Assembly (NCBI GenBank): GCA_029204225.1
Contig: CM055096.1
Coordinates: 59,225,600 to 59,289,599, forward strand
Origin: Diphasiastrum complanatum
Taxonomy: Eukaryota > Streptophyta > Lycopodiopsida > Lycopodiales > Lycopodiaceae
Direction: 5' to 3'
Length of the DNA stretch: 64,000 nucleotides
Both the position numbers and the translations under genes were made by a program. Of the stretch, positions 44,191 to 56,851 are shown piece by piece (positions within the stretch are counted from its first letter, which is position 1; each line of letters starts with the position of its first letter). The notes beneath the pieces were generated by a model. The model ran no database searches and had not been told where the DNA came from. It saw nothing but the letters and a program-made list of their open reading frames with translations.

Positions 44191-44600
44191 ACGGCGTAAG
44201 ATAGATCTGGATCTACAATCTCTAAAATGGGAGTTGAAACAATCAAAGTCTTAAGTTTATCAAAACTCTGATTCATTTTCTCATTCCATACAATAGGCAG
44301 AATAGGTTAATTTCTCTTTTCTTTTTCTTTTTTAACAATCCCTTTTGTCAGATTATAGAGCAATGCCACTACTTTAGTACAATCCTCATTGAAAGAAAAT
44401 GGTAAATTCTAAGAATGATTTAGCTTGCTTAATAGTTTGTCAAATCGGCCAGTCAACCACTATCTTAAATTTATCCTCATCAATCTTGATCCCCTAGACA
44501 GTGATCTTATGACCGAGATAAACTAGCTCATGCTTAAAGAATTCACACTTGGATTTCTTAGCGTAGAGTAACTCCTACATGAGTTTCATCAAGATGGTTA
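44191..44600 (-). pseudogene. Gypsy RT/RNase H fragment
   Basis: With stops, the minus strand reads KKSKCEFFKHELVYLGHKIT (RT end), then after decay MNQSFDKLKTLIVSTPILEI and VDPDLSYAV (start of RNase H). It abuts the LINE fragment at about 44190. Confidence 0.75.
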
Positions 44601-44795
44601 TTGTAAGAATCGCCTAGTGAAGATCGATTTTGTTGCATGCAACAAAAAGGATTGATTACTAGAGTCATTTGGTGCACTTAACCTAGTAAGTGAAAATAGA
44701 CATATGAACAAGTAATGTTTGGAATAGTTACTTGCAGGTTAATGTCTCATTCTGTGATAGCATGTCGGCGTGCTATATGAAATGAGAAAAAAAAA

Positions 44796-44907
44796 TTGTA
44801 GCCTCCAAGGATAGCACGCTGGCGTGCTAAGCATCTCGCCGAAAAAAAAAAAAGATTTTTGACAAGACGCTTAGCATGTCGGCTTGCTATATTTGGAGGC
44901 TACAAAA
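44796..44907. repeat. Foldback repeat with GC-GC loop motifs
   Basis: Left arm ttgtagcctccaaggatagc (44796-44835) is complementary to right arm gcttgctatatttggaggct (about 44866-44904). Both arms contain the stem tagcacgctggcgtgcta or a variant. A third variant (gcatgtcggcgtgctat) lies just upstream at 44760. It would form a long imperfect hairpin. Confidence 0.8.
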
Positions 44908-45018
44908 AAAAAATTAATTTGAATTTTTTTTTTACGTTGTGGGAATATTAACTATGTACCAGACCACATTCTTAATAATAAACATCGAAGTAATAGCATA
45001 AAAAAGGTAGCACACCAT

Positions 45019-45227
45019 GTGCTATCTTTTTGTGGCAAGAAAAATTTTTTTGGTTCTATTGATCATCCTGAATCATATGGCCAAACAAAAAGGACTAATC
45101 AGATTATGGAAGATATGTTGAGGACATATGTTTCTCATGGAAAATCTCATTGGACAAAAGGAGATAAGAGAAAGGGGGGGGGATGGCATCTAAGGAGCAT
45201 CGTGGCCTTTGGTTCCGACACGTCCTC
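45019..45227 (+). pseudogene. Gypsy integrase fragment
   Basis: It reads DHPESYGQTKRTNQIMEDML then RTYVSHGKSHW, the motif after the catalytic core of gypsy integrase, and stops at the copia LTR at 45228. Confidence 0.82.
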
Positions 45228-46463
45228 AATTGGATTTTTTTCCTAATCGACTAATCGGCTTTAATTCTCATCCATTTTTTATCAAGTTTTGTGCATTTTC
45301 CCATGTTTCTATATAGTCTACAAAATTACAAGTGTTTTTACACAGTCTGCAGAAATACACGGAGTTTGACAACAGTGTCGCATTTTCTCTCTCTAAAATC
45401 CCGATAGTGTCGCATGTCAAGAATTATGAGTAAAATTACAGTGTCGTATTTTTTGCGACACTATCGCCGTCAAGAATTACATGTAAAAATGCAGTGTCGC
45501 CTTTTCGTATTTTTTGTCTGTTAGGAATTGCAAGTAAAACTACAAAGTCGTCTCAAATGTTAAGGAAATGACTCTAGCAAAGTGTGGAGCTACCCCAGTA
45601 TTAATAAAATGAGATTTTATGACACGGTCGTATTTTTCACCTGTCAGAAATCATGAGTAAAAATGCAATGTTGCATTTTTTGCCTTTTTGCGACATTGTT
45701 GCCTGGCAATTTTAGTTCATTTCTACAGAGTGACAGTTTACGTTCATTATACAGACATACCGTTTATGGCCAATTGTCATCGCTTGTCAGCAATCAATTT
45801 TTGAAAAGGAACTGGATGAATGCCAACGGACTCCAGCCAACTGACAATCGTATTTGACGACCTAATTACTTAGTATAAATCAATTGTTCATACATCTCAA
45901 TGATCAAGATCTGAAAATATTATTGTGAATTGTGAAGGAGTTGAGTGTTATTACACGACACTTCCTACGCTCTCATTAGGCAGATCGTTCACAATCAGAA
46001 AGTATTGTTGTTAACTCTCTATCAAGCTTTCAAGCTTGAACTCTCTTGAGCATTCTAGCTCAATCTTTTAGAGATTTATTTTAGAATTGCTATTGTGCTA
46101 CTGCTTATCAGCAGAGTTGCTTATTCTAGACTTAAAGACAGCTTTAGAGTGCGCGGTTTCTATCCGCTATTGTCTTGCACTCATTAGCATCTAATCTTGT
46201 TTTTATGAATCAATACTATTTTCTTATTGCATTCAGTTTGTGTCAGAATGCATGCATCTCTGTATTGCTTTTGTAACTGATAGAAATTGTCTAAGAGTTC
46301 AATACTTTATGTTTGGCTATGTAATCACTTAGTATCTGGTGAAAGTTAGTTGCTAAAAATTGGACTGATTTCCATCACTATTGCTTCGTTCAATTTTTGA
46401 TAGGCGTAGTCATGCATTAAAAGTAGGAGGTTTTCACATTCTATTACTTACCTACTTCTGACA
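45228..46463 (+). repeat. Copia B 5' LTR
   Basis: It ends ACTTCTGACA directly before the primer site. The first bases of the canonical TGTTGG start are altered (aattgg), consistent with truncation at the gypsy junction. Confidence 0.82.
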
Positions 46464-46772
46464 TGGTATCAGAGCATTCCAACATGGTATCAGAGCATAC
46501 CTACATGGTATCAGATCATTCTATCATAGTATCAATGCTAGATCACTACTTCTTTATCTGAACCGTCATGGTATTAGACGTGATCTCTATCAGGGCCTAA
46601 TACTATTTCAATATCAGAGCGAAAAGCTCTAATACTTGATATCTTTTGCGATGTCGAATTGATATCAAACTCTTCAGTTTCTTTCAACCTTTCAGTATCA
46701 TAGAATTGATTTCCTATTGTTTGCGTCTCTACATCTTAGCATCATCGATACAATCGACGGACGAAGTCCCAA

Positions 46773-47831
46773 ATGGATTCTCAAAGTAAAATTGGTCTTA
46801 TCGTAGACAAGCTGAATGGATCCAGTTATCATTTGTGAAAATTTAAGATGAAGACTTTGCTAATCGCCAACGAGTTATGGGATGTTGTTATAGGTATCGA
46901 AGTGAAACCTGAAGACGATACAGAAGACTCAAAGTGGAAATTGAAGGATGGTAAAGCTTTCGTGCATATTATCCTCGATATATCAGATACTCAAATTGGC
47001 CACATAGCTGTAGCTAAAACTTCAAAAGAAGTTTGGGACATCCTGAACTCACTATATGACATGAGGGACGTACCTACTAAGTTACATCTTTGAAGAAAAT
47101 TCTTCACAATCAAGATGTCTAATGGTGATTCTCTTCATAATCATATTAACCAGTTTAAGAATCTCTTGCAAGAGATAGTCGTTGTCGGATCAGTCATAGA
47201 CGATCAAGACGCAATTATGACATTGCTTTCAAGCTTGCCCTCTACATATGAGAACTGGGTGATGATCATATCGACACACTCAGATTTACCTCTTACCAAA
47301 GTTATCACTATGTTGCTGCAAGAAGATAATCGAAGAAGTCAAGGCACTTTGTCTACCTCTTCGTCTCATGCTCAAGAACAACCATCAAATCCACATTCAT
47401 CAAAGAAGAAGATGTTTTGCAGGTATTGCAAATGCAATAACCATGAGATCCAAGATTGTCAAATTCTCAAAGTGAAGAATGTAGCCAAGCAATCTGATCA
47501 ACAAGCAATTACAGTTATAGCATCTCCTCAAGTCGAAATGGACAAGGGCGCTTTTATGGTCAAAGACAAATACGCGAATTCGGATAATTCGTGGTTTCTA
47601 AATTCTGGAGCAACTCAACATATGACCAATCATCGTGAGATTTTCCAATCCTATATGCCTTACAACACAAAGAATTATGTTCATCTCGGTGATGATAGTA
47701 CTCACACTATCGAAGGTGAAGGTATTGTAAGATTGAGATTCCAGCATGATCAATTCAAACGACTGTCAAAAGTCTTGTATGTTTCTAAATTCTCTACAAA
47801 TTTGTTATTAGTAAGTAGAATTAAAATTTAG
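46773..47831 (+). pseudogene. Copia B gag-protease
   Basis: It starts MDSQSKIGLIVDKLNGSSYH, with in-frame stops TGA at 46836 and 47091. The gag domain continues (DTQIGHIAVAKTSKEVWDIL, TLLSSLPSTYENWVMIISTH), then a zinc knuckle CRYCKCNNHEIQDC, then the protease start WFLNSGATQHMT, where the catalytic Asp of DSGA is Asn (codon at 47601). The frame ends in a stop at 47829. Confidence 0.85.
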
Positions 47832-48694
47832 GTCATAAGGTGGAGTTTGAGTCTGTGATCAATGCATAATTATCGATAGGAGTAATAAGATCCTTGCACT
47901 CGGCAAGAGGCATGGATACTTATATAGATTGGCACATTGTTATTTGATTCTAGTCAAGCTTTGAAAACCTCTGTTCTTGTCAATAAAGCATTAATATGAC
48001 ATCATCGCTTAGGACATTTGAATCATGCATCTATTTCGAACATGTCCAGATGATCCATGGCTCTTGATCTCGACTATCCTTCTGGTAAAGTCGATCTCCC
48101 TGTCTACCATAGCTGCATCCTTGAAAAGTAGACTAGGATTCCTTTTAGATCAAGTCATAGGCATGTAGCAAAAGGTCTGTTACATGTTGTTCATACAGAT
48201 ATATGTGGACCTATGAAAACTCCTTCATTGCTAGATGCAAATATCTCATTACCTTTATTGACGAATTCTCCAGAAGAACAGTTGTTTACTTCATTAAATA
48301 GAAATCAGAAGCTTTCATCAAGTTTAGACAATTCAAAGAGCATGCAGAAAATCAGGTTGGTAAACGAATCAAAGCACTAAGGTCAAATAACGGGGGAGAA
48401 TACATCTCCACTGAATTCAATGAGTAATGCCTTAACAATGGCATTGAGCAACAATACATTACCTCCTATTCGCCTCGGTCAAGTGGTCTTGTTAAAGACC
48501 AAAACCTTAGTCGAATCGGAAAAGTGCATGTTATCACATGCGACACTTCCAAAGTCCTTCTAGGCTGAAGCTATTTCAACAACAATCTATATTCAGAATA
48601 GATGTTCTACTAAAGGTCTCTGTAACAAAACACCATTCGAAGTTTGAATAAGTACCAAACCTTCTTTATCAAACTTGCGAGTTTTTGGATGTAC
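47832..48694 (+). pseudogene. Copia B integrase remnant
   Basis: Several frames carry the GAG-pre-integrase HHCC (HHRLGHLNHAS), an integrase core with a GGEYISTEF-like block near 48390, and KTPFEV...SLSNLRVFGC at the end. Many stops. Confidence 0.7.
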
Positions 48695-49344
48695 TGTGAA
48701 AGATTCAACTAGTTTCATCACATTTTGCAATATTTCCATATTTGACATATTGAGGCCAAAACTTGTTTTAGACTTAGAGGTTGAATTTTCAAAGTTCATT
48801 AGTCTAAATTTCATTTGAATAAACACTTTTTGAAAGTGTGGGAAAGATAGAATGCGAGTTTGAGTAGATTCAATTTGAATAAGTTGGGTACATTGAATCT
48901 AGACCCAAAATTGGTAGGGTTAGCATTTTGGTGGGTAAGCCAAGTGGCCAAATAGGGTTTGGACCTGCTATAAAAGGATGTAACTCGTGGAGAGAGTCAT
49001 CTTCTCTCTTCTCTATCTCATTTCATGCTTATACATGGTTCTCTTGGGTTCTACTATCCATTGGTGCACTATCTTGGTGATTGCTTGCAATTCTATGTGT
49101 AGAATGATCTATATTTGTTATTTTTGGATCCACAAGTGTGAAATACAGTAGCTTGCTGGTTTTGTACAGACAACAACAGTACATAATCATTTCATTCAAG
49201 TTTGATTAAGTTCTATTAGTGTTTGCATCTCAAATTGTGTGTAGATGCTGATTTTTCTACATTGGTGAAATAGGTAGTGTATTTCTCTTTCTAACCAAAG
49301 ATCATTCAAGTAGATTGGATCTTAAGGATCTAAAATCTTTCACA
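48695..49344 (+). repeat. Copia C 5' LTR
   Basis: 650 bp, with termini that are perfect inverted repeats over 11 bp. It is followed at once by the tRNA-iMet primer site. Confidence 0.88.
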
Positions 49345-49944
49345 TGGTATCAGAGCTTGTGTTTCAGGTTATGAAGGAGGAAATCAGATCTATCAATGAT
49401 TTGGTGAAGATATCAAGTCTAGAGCATGCTAGAGAGGATTCTACACCAAAAGCAGATTTTTTGCTTTTGTAGATTGGATCTTTTGTAGATCAAAACACTA
49501 AATAGGTCAATATACTTGTTCAATTCCGTTTTTTGAATTCACATGCTGGATTTGGCCGATTTTTGGATCATTGGTTCAGCCTAAGTAGTGGCTTATAGAT
49601 TGCATATCAAATTTGCAGCATTTGCATGTAGATTTGGAATAGTCAATTTTTTGTGATTTTGTCAAAACCCTAATTTTGATTGGATCTCTAGATAGTGAGG
49701 TTGCTGGACTTCATTTGAGTGTGTTTCAATCTTAGGAAGTGGCAAAAGTCATTAGATTGAGGATAGATCATAGGTTGATCAAGATTCCATGATTCTATGT
49801 GTTGATTTGCTTGGATAAGTGCTAGAAGAGAATTTGTGAGATAGTTTCAAATCTTGGTGATTTCTTTTGAAAGCATTTGTTGTTGTTCAAAGGAGTGCTT
49901 TGTGCATTGAAGCAGGTTGAAAGAGAAGATCAGGTCATTGCTAC

Positions 49945-50702
49945 ATGGCAACTTCAATTGGAGTCATGTTGGAAGCCAATGATAGGCTTACCTCAAGTAA
50001 CTATTCATTATGGAAAGTGAGGATGGAGTCACTTCTTGAGATGAATGATGTTTTGGATATTGTTGTAGGTTTGTAGGAGAGACCAGCAACACAACAAGAT
50101 CAATTGAGGTATGACAAGAGGGCCAAGAAGGCTCTACACATGATAAAGATGAATGTTACCAATGAACTTCTCAAGGAAGTTGGTAAGTGCACATCATCTT
50201 TGGAAGCTTGGAATTCATTGAAGAAGCTTTATGAATCCAAGTCTACTTCTAGAGTGTTGACTCTAAGAAGACAAATCTTTTCTTGTTTGCAAAAGAATGA
50301 AGAAAGTCCAAGTACTTTTGTTTTGAGAATGAAAGCAATGAATGATGAGTTAGCTTGCATAGATGAAAGCATTGAAGGAGAGCTTATTCAAGTGATTCTT
50401 AATGGCTTGTTGGATGCTCATTCTAACATTGTTCAAAGTATTGCTATTCAAAAGACTTTGCCAAGTTTGATGGATCTTCAAGAGATCTTGATCAATGAGA
50501 AATATAGGCTTCAAGCAAGAGGTGGATCTACATCGACACTTCAAGAGGATGCTATGTTCACAAAGGGCAAATTCAAGGGCAAAACCAAAAGCAAGTGGTC
50601 TAAAGGGCAAGATCAAGTGGATGCTTCTTCAAGTGGCAAAAAGAAGGATAGATCAAAGCTCAAGTGCTTCTATTGTGGCATCAAAGGACACTTTGCAAGT
50701 GA
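49945..50702 (+). pseudogene. Copia C gag, interrupted
   Basis: It starts MATSIGVMLEANDRLTSSNY, with a TAG at about 50074, then MRYDKRAKKALHMIKMNVTN, SCLQKNEESPSTFVLRMKAM and the zinc knuckle CFYCGIKGHFASEC. The codon after the last Cys is split by the nested element D, and the reading sense continues at 56852. Confidence 0.9.
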
Positions 50703-50707
50703 GTGCT
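50703..50707. repeat. Target-site duplication GTGCT, left copy
   Basis: GTGCT directly precedes the left LTR of element D and recurs directly after its right LTR (56847-56851). Confidence 0.93.
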
Positions 50708-51387
50708 TGTAAAAATTACAGCAAATAAGGATCCTAAAACACTTGAAATCATGAGGGAAACAATAGATTATGATTTCATAAGATTAGCACAAGTTGAACC
50801 ATCAAAATCCATCAAAAATCTATGCTTGAACCTCACTAAATGGCCCAAATCCTTGAAGAAGGCTTCACACGTGTGAAAGTACGGCCTCCCACAGTCTGAG
50901 TACTGTACACCAGACCTACATTCAATCCTATAATCATTAGTAATCACAAGTACTCAAACAATTATGAACATAGAGAGCAATTGCACCATTATGAGAGAAA
51001 AAACATGAAATTGCTTGATTGATTTTGGTGAGATATCATCACCTATATATACATGATCCATCACGGTTTTGGACAGGTATGAGTAGCCCTAAACTTATCC
51101 CTAATGCTAATTTTGGTGGATCTTTCATCCCTACCAGGTTAGGGTTGGAATCTTGGAGATCCCTCAACAATGCAAAAATTACCAAAAATAGCTCCTATTT
51201 TTTCTCCCTTGTATCTAAGCATAATTTGGACTCATTCCAAAGGTTCTAACACTTAGGTCTACTTGAGAACATCCTTATGGATGGAATCCTATGCTATTTG
51301 GCACGTGTGACAAGCCACATCATGACCATCTAACTATTTACAAGTCATATGACCAAAACTAGTAAGCTAGAATTGTGAATTTTAACA
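50708..51387 (-). repeat. Copia D 3' LTR
   Basis: It begins TGTTAAAATTC after the polypurine tract and ends TTTTTACA at the GTGCT duplication. Confidence 0.93.
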
Positions 51388-51401
51388 CTCCTCCTCACTA
51401 T

Positions 51402-54400
51402 CTAGCTTGGTTCAATCATTGCTTTACTCATCACTCCAAGTGATGATCTGAACTTCATAAAAGGTGTCTTTTGAAGTGGTTTAGTAAGTATATCATCTAC
51501 ACATTCATTGCTTGGAACATGCTCCAAAGCAATCTCCTTGGCTTGCATCATTTCTCTCACAAAGTGATGGCATATCTCAATGTGCTTAGATCTTGCATGG
51601 AAGATTGGGTTAGATGCAAGGTGTTGGGCTGATATATTGTCATTGTAGATGATTGGTGCCTCCTCTGAATCCATGATCTTTAGTTCCACCAATAATCTCT
51701 TGATCCAAAGTACCTCCTTTGTAGTGGTGGTCAAAGCTTTGTACTCGGCCTCGGTTGAAGATAGAGATATAGTTTCTTGCTTTTTTGAAAGCCATGAAAC
51801 CACACCTTCTCCTATGAAAGTTGAATAGGCACTTGTTGATTTCCTATCCCTCTTGTCCCTTGCAAAATCTGAATCACTAAATGCATGAAGTTTAATTACA
51901 TCTCTTCTATATAGAATCCCAAAATCCAATGCACCCGAGATGTATCTTAGAATCCTCTTAGCCTTTTTCCAATGGATATTCAATGGCTTTTGCATGGATT
52001 GGCTCAACCTACATACACTAAAGCTAAGATCTGGTCTAGTTATAGTGATCCACATTAAGGAACCTATAAGTTTCCTAAACAAAGTGATGTCCATAAAGGA
52101 TCTTTCATCATCTTCATTTGGCACTTTTACATCTTGCTCAATTGGTGTGTCAACACTTTTGCATACTTCCATATTAAACTTCTTCAAAAGACTTTGAGCA
52201 TAGTTTACTTGACTTATAAAGATAAAATCAGACCCTCTAAGTACTTCTATGCCTAAGATGAAGTGAAGTCACCCTAGATCTACCATCTTGAACTCTAAGG
52301 ATAGATCTATCTTGATTTTTTCAATACCATCAACACTATTTCCACTAATGATGATGTCATCTACATAAATGAGTAAAAGTACAATACCAACATCATCAAA
52401 ATTAATGTAAAGAGTGGGATCATATTCACTTTGAACAAAAGAAAGTGAAATAAGATAGCAATGTAGTCTTGAATTCCAAGATCTTGAGGCTTGCTTCAAG
52501 CCATAGATGCTTCTTTGGAGATGGCATACTTTGTTCTCCATTCCATGCTTGATGAACCCTTGTGGCTGCTCCATATAGATATCCTCTTCCAAAAAACCAT
52601 TCAAGAAAGCATTAGAGACATCCATTTGACATAGAATCCATCCAAAATGTGATGCAAGTGCAATGATTAGCCTTATTGTGACCATCTTGGCCACGGGTGC
52701 AAAAGTTTTCTCATAGTCTATCCCTCTCTCTTGAGCATAACCTTTTGCAACTAATCTTGCTTTATGTTTGTTGACACTCCCATTTGCATTCAACTTAAGC
52801 TTGAAGACCCACTTGCATCCTATTACATTCCTTTGAGGTCTCTCAACAAGCAACCAAGTTTCATTCTCAATCAAGGCATCATACTCATCCAACATAGCTT
52901 TATACCATTCTTTGGAGTTCAATGCATCTTCAACATTAGATGGTTCTTCAAAACTAGATAAAGCATAAGAAGTGGATGAGATACCCTCAACTTGCTGTCC
53001 TTTGCCTTGATATGTGAGCCTTGATGGCTCCACTTTTGCCCTTGAAGATATCCTTGGTGTGATAGGTGGGTTTGGTGCTTGCTCCTCCATGAGCTCCTCC
53101 TCAAAACCAAGATCTCGCTCCTCGGCCATCTTCTTCTTGATTGTTGGAGCACTTGAGCCTTCTTCAAGCATATGCATATGATGTTCATCAAAGATGACAT
53201 CCCTTGAAACAACAAATTTGTTCAAGGATGGGAGATAGACTTTGTAGCCCTTTCTTGAGCTTGCATATCCAAGCATGATCCCTCTTGTGGAAGATGGATC
53301 CTCCTTGGTTCTTGTTTCCAATGGCACATGCACATAACATATACACCCAAAAACTTTCAAGTGATTAAGATTGGGTTTCTTTCCATACAACATGCCTTCA
53401 ATTGCTTTGCAAGACACCCTATACATCAAGTAGTTTGCACATACAAGAGACTCACCCCAAAAGGATTTGACAAACAAGCATCTAATCTTAAAGCCTTAGA
53501 ACATTCACATAATGTTCTATTCCTTCTTTCAACAACTCCATTCTGTTGAGGAGTGTAAGGACAAGAAGTCTCTTTCTTGATCCCTTCCTCCTCACAAAAG
53601 GCCTTGAACTCATTGGAGATGAATTCTCCACCATTGTCACTTCTAAGAATCTTGATGCTATGATTATGATGCTTTTCCACAAACAACTTGAACTTTACAA
53701 AAGTATCAAACACTTGAGACTTGAAGGAAAGTAAGAACACCCAACAATATCTTGAGTAGTCATCAATGAAGGTTAAAAACATGGATGAACCTCCATTATA
53801 TTTGGTGCTAGCAATGTGCACATCCGAGTGTATGAGCTCAAGAGGATGAGATGACCTTGTGATGGAGTTAGGAAACACCTTCTTATGTGCCTTGGATAAG
53901 GCACAAGCTTCACAAACCTTGTCTTCCTTCCCAATAGACCTTGGTAGGCCTAAAGCATACTCCTCCTTGATCATAGCCTCCATGGAACCCAAGTTGACAT
54001 GTCCAAGTCTTTTGTGCCATAAAGTAAAGGTAGATATCTTGCTCTTCTCGGCCAACATGACAACATTAGTATCCACAAATGCATCCAACTTATAAAGTTT
54101 GCGAAGTCTAGTGCCCTTAGCCACTATCTTACCCTTCTTCTTGATGAAACATTCATTTGAAGAAAAGTCAACATTGAAACCATTGTCTACCATTTGGCCA
54201 ACACTTAGTAGATTCTTTGTTATTGTAGGAATGTACAAAACACCTTCTATGTTGATCTTTTTGGAAGATCCTAAGCAAAGGGGGATGCTACCAACTCCTT
54301 CAATCTTACAAGCTTCATCATTTGCTGTATAGATAGACTTTATAGGTCCATCATAAGATAAGAGAGAAGAGAGAAACTCCCTTTTACTAGTCATGTGTGA

Positions 54401-55369
54401 ACTAGCACCCGAGTCAATCCACCAAGGATCTTCTCCTTTGAAACTTGTTGAAGAAAATATGGACATCATGAGAGAGTCCTCATGTGAACTCTCCTCCTCC
54501 TCCTCTTTGCTCATGTTGTCTTGGCTTTGATCTTGCTTCCTCTTGAAGCATTCCGAGGCATAATGCCCCATCTTGCTACAATAGTAGCACTTCACCTTTG
54601 ATTTGTCCTTCTTGACTTTGGTGGTTGATGGAGATGCCTTTGAGGGTCCTTCTTGATCCTCAAGCTTTGTAGACTTCTTGAATGTTGATCCTTTGTCTTT
54701 GGACTTGCCTTTGACTTTGGTGAAGAGAGCTTGGTCATCTCCACCTTGGATGGAAAGCCTATCCATCCTCTCTTGCATTTGGCTCCTTCTTGATTCCTCG
54801 GCCATGAGTGTGCCTTGGAGTTCTTCAAGTATGGGTAGCTTACCCATAATTGCATATCCCTGAACCAAATTGTCAAATTCAAAGCTTAGTCCATTCAATA
54901 TAAGTTGAACAAGCTCTTCATCCTTGATAGGGTCACCTATAAAGGCTAGCTCTTTGTTCAATTCCTTTACTCTTAGGACAAAAGTATGTGCACTCTCTCC
55001 TTTCTTTTGATAGCTTCTATAGATTTGATTCTTCAAAGCTAACATTCTAGTTTGGTTCTTGGATTCGTAGACCTTTTGCAAAGTTTCCCAAGCATCTTGA
55101 GCTGAAGTGCAATCTCCTACCTATCTTAAGAGTTCATTTGCAACATTCATTTTTATGCAATGTAGTGCAACATTGCACCTCTTGATGTATTTGGCTTTTT
55201 CTTGAGGATGAATAGGTTCACCCTCCTTACCATTTACAATTTCCATCAGATCTTGCATGATCATGATAGATTCCATTCTAACTTTCCATATGGAATAGTT
55301 AGTTTTGTTGAGCCTTTCATTAGTATCCAAAGATATGCATTTATAGATGCCATCTAGTCTCCTAATCAA
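51402..55369 (-). pseudogene. Copia D gag-pol, three lesions
   Basis: Gag (LDTNERLNKTNYSIWKVRME onward) has a TAG at 55123. The zinc knuckle is CYYCSKMGHYASEC and the protease site WWIDSGASSHMT. Integrase has HKRLGHVNLGSMEAM, DDYSRYCWVFLLSF and SDNGGEFISNEF, with a frameshift near 53465. RT has GCKWVFKLKLNANGSVNKHK, QMDVSNAFLNGFLEEDIYME and the catalytic LLIYVDDIIISGN; a TGA follows at 52271. RNase H (HAFSDSDFARDKRDRKSTSA, LSSTEAEYKAL) ends at 51402 beside the polypurine tract. All catalytic motifs read intact. Confidence 0.93.
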
Positions 55370-56164
55370 GGACTTGACACAAATGAAGGTTACTTCTATT
55401 GATTTGATTGAAGGTCTACCTTATCCCACTTCTTAGGGACCTGAAAAGATCAGTAATAGACTTCCTATAAAGATCTAAGAATGATCTCTAACAAAATCAA
55501 ATCATAGAATACTAGAAACAATGCACTTGCTTGATTGAAGTAGACAATACTAGTAGAATTGCCCCTCTTTCTATAAAGAACATTAAAGCTTCCAAATGAT
55601 CTGATCAAGAGTGAATTTCAGCAACCTAATATACTTCCAAAATCACTTGTAAAAGATCTAAATGGAACTTAATGAGGATGCAACACAATCTACTATCCAA
55701 TCACAAGCAAAAAATGATCAAAATTGATGAAAAATTGATCTAATTTGGTGCATAAGTCAAGCAATGGTTGGACTGAACCTAAATCACTTTAGGAGGTGTC
55801 TACTACACCTTAGAACAGCCTTGAAGAGTCCCCAAACCTCTGATCTTCCCTCTCCTTCAATGCTAGAAAGCCTCCTTTATGAAATCACCTCCAAAACTCG
55901 CTTAGAAATCAATGCTTGGAGCAAGCAAAACTTGTTATCTTGGTAATGTGAATTGAATTCAACTTTGCCTCTAGTTTTAGACACCTAAACACCTGCAAAT
56001 GAAGTCACACAATGCCAATCTCCAATGTATTTGACTCACTTTGAGTTCTAGAATCAATACTAGATGCTAAGATCCAATCTACACAAGATTTAGATCAAAA
56101 ATTGTGATCAAATTGAATGAAAACCAAGGATTTAGCTCATTTCAGCCTTTAGGCTCTGATACCA

Positions 56165-56846
56165 TGTGAAAATTACAGCAAATAAGGATCCTAAAACACT
56201 TGAAATGATGAGGGAAACAATAGATTATGATTTCATAAGATTAGCACAAGTTGAACCATCAAAATCCATCAAAAATCTATGCTTGAACCTCACTAAATGG
56301 CCCAAATCCTTGAAGAAGGCTTCACACGTGTGAAAGTACTGCCTCCCACAGTCTGAGTACTGTACACCAGACCTAAATTCAATCCTATAATCATTAGTAA
56401 TCACAAGTACTGAAACAATTATGAACATAGAGAGCAATTGCACCATTATGAGAGAAAGAACATGAAATTGCTTGATTGATTTTGGTGAGATATCATCACC
56501 TATATATACATGATCCATCACGGTTTTGGACAGGTATGAGTAGCCCTAAACTTATCCCTAATGCTAATTTTGTTGGATCTTTCATCCCTACCAAGTTAGG
56601 GTTGGAATCTTGGAGATCCCTCAACAATGCAAAAACTACCATAAATAGCTCCTATTTTTTCTCCCTTGTATCTAAGCATAATTTGGACTCATTCCAAAGG
56701 TTCTAACACTTAGGTCTACTTGAGAACATCCTTATGAATGGAATCCTATGCTATTTGGCACGTGTGACAAGCCACATCATGACCATCTAACTATTTACAA
56801 GTCATATGACCAAAACTAGTCAAGCTAGAATTGTGAATTTTTAACA
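56165..56846 (-). repeat. Copia D 5' LTR
   Basis: On the minus strand it runs TGTTAAAAATTC to AATTTTCACA and is followed by the primer site. Confidence 0.93.
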
Positions 56847-56851
56847 GTGCT
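56847..56851. repeat. Target-site duplication GTGCT, right copy
   Basis: It pairs with 50703-50707. One copy plus the flanks restores the gag reading frame of element C. Confidence 0.93.

Larger units (their letters stand above)
45228..48694 (+). mobile_element. Copia element B, 5' part (LTR to integrase)
   Basis: 5' LTR 45228-46463 (same family as the element at 1-2553), primer site TGGTATCAGAGC at 46464, gag from 46773, protease, then a decayed integrase (WHHRLGHLN-like near 48000, KPSLSNLRVFGC at about 48690). The element is cut at 48694 by the LTR of element C. Its RT and RNase H continue at 59390-60690, beyond the insertion. Confidence 0.88.
50708..56846 (-). mobile_element. Copia element D, nearly intact, nested
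   Basis: LTRs are at 56165-56846 (5') and 50708-51387 (3'), about 680 bp each, differing by roughly eleven substitutions and two single-base indels by eye. The primer site TGGTATCAGAGCC lies at 56164-56152 and a polypurine tract (GTGAGGAGGAG) at 51398-51388. There is a single gag-pol frame of about 1300 codons with only three lesions: TAG at 55123-55121, a frameshift near 53465, and TGA at 52271-52269. It is flanked by a perfect 5-bp target duplication. It is the youngest insertion in the window. Confidence 0.95.

Noticed and set aside
46464-46545. Possible CRISPR-like or satellite array
   Set aside because: Units are contiguous without spacers and match the tRNA-iMet primer site of the copia element.
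51019-51249. Repeated 76-codon frames (also at 56476-56706)
   Set aside because: They lie inside the two LTRs of copia D and are copies of one another.
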